A stretch of 64,000 nucleotides of DNA from Micromonospora sp. M71_S20 (GTDB lineage Bacteria; Actinomycetota; Actinomycetes; Mycobacteriales; Micromonosporaceae). The position numbers were made by a program, and so were the translations under genes. The DNA lies in assembly GCF_003664255.1 (NCBI RefSeq), contig NZ_RCCV01000002.1, forward strand, positions 859,854 through 923,853. The letters run 5' to 3'. Numbering within the stretch: the first letter of the stretch is position 1; every line of letters begins with the position of its first letter. The notes under the pieces are model-generated. The model saw nothing but the letters and a program-made list of their open reading frames with translations. It ran no database searches and had not been told where the DNA came from. This document shows, piece after piece, positions 57,382 to 64,000 of the stretch.

Positions 57382-60248
57382 CACCGGTCCCCGCTTCCCC
57401 GAGAGTTCTCGCCCACCAGGGCGAGGAACGCGTCCTCCAGGCGGCGCCGCGGCACCACCCGGTCCACCCCGATGCCGGCCCGGACCAGCTCGGCGACCAC
57501 CTCGCTGCGGGCGGTGCCGTTGGTGTCCACCACGAGCTGCCCCTCGCCGTCGGGAAGCACCCGCACCCCGTCCAGGCCGTCCAGCACCGCCCGGGCGGCC
57601 TCCGGGTCGGTCACGTCGAAGAGCACGCTGGGCGACTCGCCGACGATCTCCTCGACCGGGCCTGAGGCGACGATGCGGCCCTTGTTCACCACCACGGCGT
57701 GCGTACAGGTCTGCTCCACCTCGGCGAGCAGGTGGCTGGAGACCAGCACCGCCCGTCCGTCGGTGGCGTAGCGCTGGAGCACCCGGCGCATCTCCGCGAT
57801 CTGCGGCGGGTCGAGCCCGTCGGTGGGCTCGTCGAGCACCAGCAGCTCGGGCAGGCCCAGCATCGCCTGCGCGATGGCGAGGCGCTGTTTCATGCCGTGG
57901 CTGTAGTTCTTGATCCGCCGGTGCACGGAGTCGCCCAGGCCGGCGATCTCCAAGGCCTCCTCGAAGTGCGCGTCCTCGGCCGGCCGCCCGGTGGCCCGCC
58001 AGTACGCCTTCAGGTTCGCAAGCCCCGACAGGTGCGGCAGGAAGCCCGGCCCCTCGACCAGCGCGCCGATCCGGGACAGCACCGGCGACCCGGGCACCAA
58101 CCGGTGCCCGAAGACGTAGATCTCGCCGGCGGTGGGCTGGGTCAGCCCCATCAGCACCCGCAGCGTGGTGGTCTTGCCCGCGCCGTTCGGGCCGAGCAGG
58201 CCGACGACCTGACCGGGGTGCACCTCGAAGTCCACGTTCGAGACGGCGACGAAGCCGTCCGCGTACTCCTTGCGGAGCTGCCGCACGGCCAGCGGGACGC
58301 CCGCGTACGCCGGGTGCACGGAACTGTCCTGGCGGCGGTGCCGGCGGCGGACCACGGCGACGACCACGACGAGCCCGACCACGATCGCGGCCACCAGCCC
58401 GACCAGCACCCAGCGCCAGACGACGGCGGCGGTGGGGATCGGGTCGCCGGCGACGGTCGGCAGGCTGACCGTGCTTCCGCCGGCCGAGACGGTGTGCACG
58501 GCCGGCTCGACGGGAGTGGCGTACGCCTGGTCGGAGGTCGCCACCACCACGCGCAGCCGGTGCCCGGCCTCGAGGCGCCGGACGATCGCCGGCAGGGTGA
58601 CGGTGACCGGCCGCGCCGCGTCGATCGTCGGCGGCAGGCCGGTGAGCCGGACCGGGGCGACCAGGCCGTTGGGCAGGGTGGCCGCGCCGTTGGGGTCGAC
58701 GTCGTAGAGCTTGACGAAGAGCACGGCCTCGCCAGTCGGCGACGCCGCCCGCACGTCGACCGTCGGGGCGCCGACGACGTCCACCGCCTCGGCCAGCGGC
58801 TCCGACTCGAACCGGGCGTGCTGGCCCGGGATGTCCCCGGCCACGCCGCCGAGCAGCGACGACAACTCACCGGCGAAGGGCACCGAGGAGATGGCGGCCG
58901 GGTTGCGCGACGGCGGGTTGGCCACGGGCTGGGCGGGGCCGGCCACCGGCACGTCCCGGCGGGCCGTGCCGGCGACGCCGGGGTAGTCGGCGTAGCGGTA
59001 GCCGGTGGCCACCAGTCCCCGGTCGAGGGCGTCGAAGCCGGCGATGCGGGACCAGGTGAAGTCGTCGCCCGGTGCCTCGCCCTCGCCCTTGACGTAGTGG
59101 TCGAGCCACTGCACGGTCAGGAACTTCACGCGGTCCGAGTCGGTCTTCGGACCCTCGCCGCCGTCGTGCCCGCCGGTGAACCAGGCCACCCGGACGGGCG
59201 TGCCGGCGGCGGCGATGCCGCGCGCGTTGGCGTCCGCCTCGCCGAGCGGGAAGAGGGTGTCCGCCTCGCCCTGCACCAGCAGGGTCGGCGCCTTGATCCG
59301 GTCGAGCACCCCGGCCGGGCTGGAGCGGCGCAGCAGGTCCACGGCGGCCTGGTCGGCCCTACCGGTGGTGGCGATCCGCAGGTACGCGGCGCAGATGTCG
59401 GCGGCGAACCGGCCGCAGGCCGGGTCGGCGGCCCCGGCGGGGGCGCGCCCCGGTCCGGTGCCCGGACCGGCGCCCGGCCCCGGGCTGGGCGGGCCGGCGG
59501 AGGCGGGCGCCCCCTCGGGCTGGGCGGCGCTGGTCCCGGAGAGCCCGGCCGGCCCGGAGCCGACGTTGCCGCCGCCGCCGAAGAAGAGGCCGGCCCAGCC
59601 GGACTTGAACACGCCCTCGGTGGGCTCCTTGCCCGTGCTCTCCGGCAGGAAGGAGCGGGACAGGTCGTTCCAGGTGATCATCGGCACGATCGCGTCGACG
59701 CGCTGGTCCTGCGCCGCGAGCAGCAGCGCCAGGCCGCCGCCGTACGAGCCGCCGACGACGCCGACCTTCGGGTCCCCGGCCGCGTCGGTGCGGATCTCGG
59801 GCCGGGCGGCGAGCCAGTCCAGCAGACGTTCGGCGTCCCGGACCTCGTAGTCCGGGTGGTCCAGGTGGATCTGCCCGCCGCTGCGGCCGAAGCCCCGCGC
59901 GGTCCAGGTGAGCACCGCGTAGCCGCGTCCGGCGAACTCCTCGGCGTCGGCGCGGACGGACTCCTTGGTGCCGCCGAAGCCGTGCGCCAGCAGCACCGCC
60001 GGCACCTTGTTCGCCGCCGAGGCGTCCTCCGGCAGGTAGAAGGTGGTGTCCAGGTCGACGGGCTCGTTCCCGGCCGGCCCGGAGCGGACGTTCACGAACG
60101 CCGCCTCGGTGCGGACGGCCGGCTCCTGCGGCAGGACGGCCCAGGTCACGGCGGCGGCGAGCAGCACCACGACCACCGTCGCGGCGACGGCGCGTCGGCG
60201 GGTGGGCAGGGCACGCCGGATCCACGCGGCCGACAACGGCGATCTCAT
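57381..60248 (-). CDS. Fusion: extracytoplasmic alpha/beta hydrolase (CocE/S15-like) + ABC ATPase
   Basis: 955 residues from ATG 60248. One helix (about 22-40); a hydrolase domain with AVLLAHGFGGTKESV, GGSYGGG (nucleophile S168), PTLLVQGEADTLFP (acid) and FTGGHDGG (His); a beta-sandwich like the C-terminal domain of X-Pro dipeptidyl-peptidases (about 450-600); a second helix (about 612-634) with RRRHRRQ; then an ABC ATPase (about 650-955) with Walker A GPNGAGKTTT (K692), NYSHGMKQRL signature and LLVLDEPTDGLDP. The two helices place hydrolase outside and ATPase inside. The permease follows directly. Substrate unknown. Confidence 0.9.
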   Translation of the reverse strand: MRSPLSAAWIRRALPTRRRAVAATVVVVLLAAAVTWAVLPQEPAVRTEAAFVNVRSGPAGNEPVDLDTTFYLPEDASAANKVPAVLLAHGFGGTKESVRADAEEFAGRGYAVLTWTARGFGRSGGQIHLDHPDYEVRDAERLLDWLAARPEIRTDAAGDPKVGVVGGSYGGGLALLLAAQDQRVDAIVPMITWNDLSRSFLPESTGKEPTEGVFKSGWAGLFFGGGGNVGSGPAGLSGTSAAQPEGAPASAGPPSPGPGAGPGTGPGRAPAGAADPACGRFAADICAAYLRIATTGRADQAAVDLLRRSSPAGVLDRIKAPTLLVQGEADTLFPLGEADANARGIAAAGTPVRVAWFTGGHDGGEGPKTDSDRVKFLTVQWLDHYVKGEGEAPGDDFTWSRIAGFDALDRGLVATGYRYADYPGVAGTARRDVPVAGPAQPVANPPSRNPAAISSVPFAGELSSLLGGVAGDIPGQHARFESEPLAEAVDVVGAPTVDVRAASPTGEAVLFVKLYDVDPNGAATLPNGLVAPVRLTGLPPTIDAARPVTVTLPAIVRRLEAGHRLRVVVATSDQAYATPVEPAVHTVSAGGSTVSLPTVAGDPIPTAAVVWRWVLVGLVAAIVVGLVVVVAVVRRRHRRQDSSVHPAYAGVPLAVRQLRKEYADGFVAVSNVDFEVHPGQVVGLLGPNGAGKTTTLRVLMGLTQPTAGEIYVFGHRLVPGSPVLSRIGALVEGPGFLPHLSGLANLKAYWRATGRPAEDAHFEEALEIAGLGDSVHRRIKNYSHGMKQRLAIAQAMLGLPELLVLDEPTDGLDPPQIAEMRRVLQRYATDGRAVLVSSHLLAEVEQTCTHAVVVNKGRIVASGPVEEIVGESPSVLFDVTDPEAARAVLDGLDGVRVLPDGEGQLVVDTNGTARSEVVAELVRAGIGVDRVVPRRRLEDAFLALVGENSRGSGDR

Positions 60249-60255
60249 TCGGCAC

Positions 60256-60261
60256 ACGGTA
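60256..60261 (-). promoter_or_regulatory. Leaderless -10 for hydrolase-ATPase fusion
   Basis: TACCGT (60261-60256), 7 nt before ATG 60248. Confidence 0.5.
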
Positions 60262-60610
60262 CGGCCCGGATCCTGAGCGTTGGCTGAGATCCTCCGTACG
60301 TTCGTCCGGCTGATCCGATCGGCGTCGCACCGGCGCGGTCCAGACCGTCCCACCGAGATGAATTCGGATCACGTGAATTCCGATGTTCGTCGGAAATCCT
60401 CTCCGATCCATCCTTGTCACTCTCTGCCCCGGCACGCACGGTGCCCGACGGGTGACCCAACGGCTACTTCGGGCTTCATGACGCAAAGCTGACCGTCCGG
60501 CGGCCGGAACGGCCCCCGCTGGTCGGTTAGTTTTCCGGTCCGGTGCACGGGACTTCACCGTCGACCCCCGACACCCCACCGATCCCGTGCTCCCGCCGGA
60601 GGAGACAGAC
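60262..60610. other. Intergenic region between fusion gene and sensor pair
   Basis: About 350 nt without a gene. The middle is AT-richer with a direct repeat GAATTCGGAT / GAATTCCGAT (about 60360-60385) around CACGTG. TAGTTT (60528-60533) may be the -10 of the rightward genes. Confidence 0.45.
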
Positions 60611-61795
60611 ATGACCGTCCCCGCACCGCCGGCCCCCCGGCGGCCCACCACGGTGGGCCGCGTACTGCCGCTGCTGCTCCTCGTCGCCCTGCTCGCGCCG
60701 ATGGCCCTGCTCTTCGTCCAGACCTGGCAGCTCACGGCCGATGACCGGGACCTGGCCGGGCGGGAACGGCTGGGCGTGGAGTACCTGCGCGCCCTCGCCC
60801 CGGTCACCCACGCCCTGGTCGACGCCCAGTCCGCCGCCGTCGCCGCCCGGCCCGTCACCAGCGAGGCGCTGACCCGCGCGGTCGAGGCCGCCGCCTCCGT
60901 CGACGCGCGGATCGGCGACGAGTTGCGCACCCAGGAACGCTGGGCGGGCCTGCGGGCCAGGATCGAGGCGCTGGGCGCCCGCGGCCCCGCCGACCCGGAG
61001 GCGGCCTTCACCGCGTACGGCGAGGCCACCGACCTGCTGCTGGCCCTGCACGGCAAGGTCCGGGAGACGTCCGGGCTCGTCCGCGACCCCCGACCGGACT
61101 CCTTCTTCCTCCAGCACGCGACCCGGGACCTGCCCGAGACGGTGGTGGCGACCGGACGGCTGGCCGACCTGGCCGTGCTCGCCGCCCGCCGGCCCGCCGC
61201 TGACCGGAACCGCACCGCCGTCGAGATCGCCGCCCTCCGGGTGGGCGTCCTCACCCCGGCCGGCGACCTGGTCACCGACCTGCGGGCCGCCGTGGACAGC
61301 TCGGAGAGCGCCGACCTCGGCCCGAGCGTGCTGAACCCGCTCGACACCTACCAGCGGGCCGTCGAGGCGTTGGCGGCCCACTCCGCGCCGGCCGGTCGCG
61401 ACGCCGAGACCGACCAGGCGCGGATCGCCGGCGCCCGGCACAACGCGCAGACCGCCGCCGAGCAGCTCCAGCCCGTCATCCTGGACGAACTCGACGCGCT
61501 GCTCGCCGGACGCTCCCGCGACCTGGACCGGGACCGTTGGCTGACCGTGGCGGCCGGGGTGCTGGCCGTCCTGCTGTGGGCGGCGCTGGGCGCGGTGTGG
61601 CTCGCCGCCGTCCGGCGGGCCTCCGGGCGCGCGGCACAGGCCCGGCGGGAGCGGTACGGCGCCGACGCCCCGCCGGAGGACACGCCGTGGCAGCCGGGCG
61701 CCGCCCGGGGTACGGAACCGCGTCAGCTCCAGCCCGCGGGTTCGGCCCGCGAGCCCGGGAGCGCGCAGTGGGGGACCTTCGATGCTGCTCGCTAG
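60611..61795 (+). CDS. Two-helix membrane protein with helical outer domain
   Basis: 394 residues from ATG 60611 (GGAGGAGA upstream). Helix 1 about 17-37 (VLPLLLLVALLAPMALLFV), a helical outer domain of about 270 residues (Ala, Leu, Arg, Asp-rich), helix 2 about 310-332 (WLTVAAGVLAVLLWAALGAVWLAAV), then a Pro-rich tail. The shape is like the sensing half of chemoreceptors or NIT-type kinases without a signalling domain. Its last 14 nt overlap the start of the kinase gene, so it likely works with it. Confidence 0.7.
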   Translation: MTVPAPPAPRRPTTVGRVLPLLLLVALLAPMALLFVQTWQLTADDRDLAGRERLGVEYLRALAPVTHALVDAQSAAVAARPVTSEALTRAVEAAASVDARIGDELRTQERWAGLRARIEALGARGPADPEAAFTAYGEATDLLLALHGKVRETSGLVRDPRPDSFFLQHATRDLPETVVATGRLADLAVLAARRPAADRNRTAVEIAALRVGVLTPAGDLVTDLRAAVDSSESADLGPSVLNPLDTYQRAVEALAAHSAPAGRDAETDQARIAGARHNAQTAAEQLQPVILDELDALLAGRSRDLDRDRWLTVAAGVLAVLLWAALGAVWLAAVRRASGRAAQARRERYGADAPPEDTPWQPGAARGTEPRQLQPAGSAREPGSAQWGTFDAAR

Positions 61796-64000
61796 GCTCC
61801 GCATCCGGGGCAAGCTCGCGCTGCTCGTGGTCATCCCGCTGCTGAGCATGGTGGCGCTGGCCGTGCCGGCGGTGCTCGACCGCGTGGCTGCCGCGCAACG
61901 GGCCGGCGAGATCGCCGACCGGGTCCGCGTCGCCAGCCGGATCGGCAGCCTCGTGCAGGACCTGCAACAGGAGCGCGTCCTCTCGGTCGGGCTGCTGCTC
62001 GGCCGGGTCACCCGCAGCGAGCTGATGCAGAAGACCGCCGGCGTGGACGATCGGGTCGCCGACCTGCGGGCCGCCCCGGCAGGCCTGCTGCCGCCGGAGG
62101 TGACCGAGGCCCTGCACGGCGTACGCGGGCTGACCGACCTGCGTGCCGCGGTGCTCGCCGGCACCGCCAGCCCGGACCAGATCATGGCCGCGTACGGGCC
62201 GGTCAGCACGGGACTGATCGACGCGCTGCGGCTGCCGTTCGGGGTGGACACCGACACGGCGGCCGGGCGGCAGGTGCTGGCCCTGGACGGGTTGCTCCGC
62301 GTCGACGAGGCGATGGGCGCCTGCGCCACCCTCATCGTGCTCGTCAAGGCCACCGGCTCGCCCCGGGCGAGCGCCTCGTACGTCGCCTGCATGGCGGGGC
62401 TGCGGGCGGACAACCAGGGGTTCCGCAGCCTGATCACGCCGGAGCAGCTGAAGCTGGTGACGCTCAACGACGCGGCCGTGGCCGCCCGGACCAGCGCGGA
62501 CTTCCTCACCAGGAGCGCGCTGGACCCGGCCGGCGCGACCAGGGACATCCCGTTGGACGCGCTCTTCCCGTCGGTCCGCTCGATGATCACCTTCGGGCAG
62601 TTCATCGAGAAGAAGCTCGTCGCCGACGTCATCGCCGAGGTGAGCGGGCAGCAACGCCGGGCGCTGACCGAGGCGTACCTGGTGGGCGGGATCGTCACCC
62701 TGATCCTCGCCCTGGTGGTGCTGCTCAGCGCGGCCGTCGCCCGGACGGTGGCCCGGCCGCTGACCGGCTCACCCGCTCCGCCGACCGGGTGGCCCGGGTC
62801 GCCGAGGCGGAGCTGACCCGAGTCGCCGACGACGAGACCGAGGGCGCCGCGCCGGTACGCCTCGACCCCGTCGACGTGCGCGCCCGCGACGAGATCGGCG
62901 ACCTGGCCCGCGCGTTCGACCGGGTGCAGAGCACCGCCGCCCGGCTCGTGGAACGGCAGGTCGCCGGCCGGCGCAACGTGGCCCAGATGTTCGGGCCACG
63001 TCGGCCGCCGTACGCAGAACCTCGTCGGCCGGCAGATCGCGCTGATCGACCGGCTGGAGCGGCAGGAGACCGACCCCGGCCGACTGGAGCACCTGTACCG
63101 GCTCGACCACATCTCCAGCCGGCTGCGCCGCAACGCCGGCAGCCTGGTGGTGCTCTCCGGCTCGGCCGGCGCCGACCCCCACGTGGCGCCGGTGCCGCTC
63201 GGGGACGTGGTCCGGCTGGCGCTCGGCGAGATCGAGGACTACACCCGGGTCGACGTCGCAGGTCCCGCCCGGCGTGTCGGTGGCGCCCGGCACCGGTCGG
63301 CGACCTCGTCCTGGCGCTGGCCGAGCTGATGGAGAACGCGACGGTCTTCTTCCCCGCCGCACACCCGGGTCACCGTGGGCGGTGAGCCGACCGGCTCCGG
63401 CGCCCGGCTGACCGTGGTGGACCGGGGCATCGGCATGGCCCGGAATCGGCTGTTCTGAGGGAGAACGCCCGACTCACCCGGCGGGAGCGGCTTCGATCTC
63501 GCGCCCGACCGAGGGTGCTGGGGGCTCTTCGTGGTGGGTCGGGCTGCCCGCCCGGCACGGCCTGGGAGGTGCGGCCTGACGCCGACCGCCCCGGGGGCGG
63601 GGGTGACCGCGCACCTGGACGTCCGGAGACGTCGCTGGCTGGTCCACCGCGCCGAGCGGGCCGGCGTGACCCGGTGGCCCCGGCCGCCGTACCCGCCCGC
63701 GACCGGCGCCCGACCGACGCGCCGGAGGCCGCCCGGCCCCGCGCGGCGGCCGGCGCGGCCCGGCCGGGTCCGACGCGGCGGTCGGCGCGGCCCCGGAGGC
63801 TACGCCGTCCGGGTTCGACGCGGCGCTGCTGAGCCGCGCCACCCGCAGCCTGGAGTCCGGCGCCTCCTGGGACGCGTTCAGCTCCGGTGGCGAGCCGGCC
63901 GGCGTCGAGCTGCGGGCACCGGCCGGCACCGGGCCACCCGCACCGGCCGCAGCCGCTCCTCGGGGCGTCCGGCAGCGGGTGCCCGGCGCCAGCCTGCCCC
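61782..64000 (+). pseudogene. Nitrate/nitrite-sensing-type histidine kinase, interrupted by frameshifts, runs off window
   Basis: ATG 61782, GGGGGA upstream. Helix 1, a NIT-type all-helical sensor (LVQDLQQERVLSVGLLLG, SVRSMITFGQFIEKKL), helix 2 (about 303-325), HAMP remnant, then kinase pieces in changing frames: AEAELTRVADDETEG, LIDRLERQETDPGRLEHLYR, LDHISSRLRRNAGSL (His box) and LALAELMENATVF (N box). Breaks: one base missing near 62765, one extra in GGG 62993-62995, two shifts near 63265-63295, an in-frame TGA near 63456, and more beyond. Pieces match one gene of about 740+ codons whose tail (RVPGASLP at the edge) is typical of this family. Either a decaying gene or poor sequence at a contig end. 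Confidence 0.75.

Overview
The window is very GC-rich, high-GC Gram-positive DNA, most likely from a Micromonospora or a close relative in the Micromonosporaceae. The evidence is a mycothiol synthase (actinobacteria only), an orphan GlnR, PhoP-type 11-bp direct repeats, many leaderless TANNNT promoters, a SAM-IV riboswitch (an actinomycete class), short Cys-rich leader peptides of the actinobacterial type and GC-rich third codon positions. It is ordinary chromosome. I see no tRNA, rRNA, CRISPR, insertion sequence, prophage or secondary-metabolite cluster.

Layout. 1-8 kb: partial nitrobindin-like protein, divergent small membrane protein and DsrE protein, SCP2 protein coupled to a glycogen-debranching-type glycosidase, then a sulfur unit (Cys-rich leader peptide, thiosulfate sulfurtransferase, DUF1416) and two envelope proteins. 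8-20.6 kb: nutrient block with glnR, a NodB deacetylase, mshD, the pstSCAB phosphate ABC importer behind an extended PHO-box array, three metabolic genes, the low-affinity pit/DUF47 phosphate pair with its own PHO-type repeats, and polyphosphate kinase 2. 20.9-28.3 kb: ECF41 sigma factor, DUF402 protein, DinG-type helicase, AI-2E-type permease, GroES-like protein, PrsW-type protease. 28.3-36.7 kb: SAM-IV riboswitch with a class-V aminotransferase, head-to-head EamA exporter and MocR regulator, FUSC transporter, HD protein, DUF4031 protein, FAD-linked oxidase, lipoprotein. 36.8-50.9 kb: glpD, a polytopic membrane subtilase, dienelactone hydrolase with a divergent ArsR-like regulator, acetyltransferases, groEL with two CIRCE operators, cold-shock protein, paaN. 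50.9-56.5 kb: threonine synthase behind a SAM-I (S-box) riboswitch, DoxX, and a run of anchored or lipoprotein genes. 56.5-64 kb: an ABC permease translationally coupled to a one-chain membrane hydrolase/ABC-ATPase fusion, a two-helix membrane protein overlapping a nitrate/nitrite-sensing-type histidine kinase, and a 3' end full of frameshifts.

How the parts fit. The phosphate genes form one regional regulon: high-affinity uptake (pst), low-affinity uptake (pit/DUF47) and polyphosphate turnover (ppk2), with PhoP-type operators at pstS and upstream of pit/DUF47. Sulfur and methionine control appears three times: a Cys-coding leader ahead of the sulfurtransferase, a SAM-IV aptamer ahead of a class-V aminotransferase, and an S-box whose closing helix abuts the thrC Shine-Dalgarno. 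Many genes have no Shine-Dalgarno but carry TANNNT 6-8 nt before the start codon, and I used this to choose starts. Three copies of a long inverted repeat with arms carrying CGATCATG lie in intergenic DNA, one of them reaching into a coding sequence.
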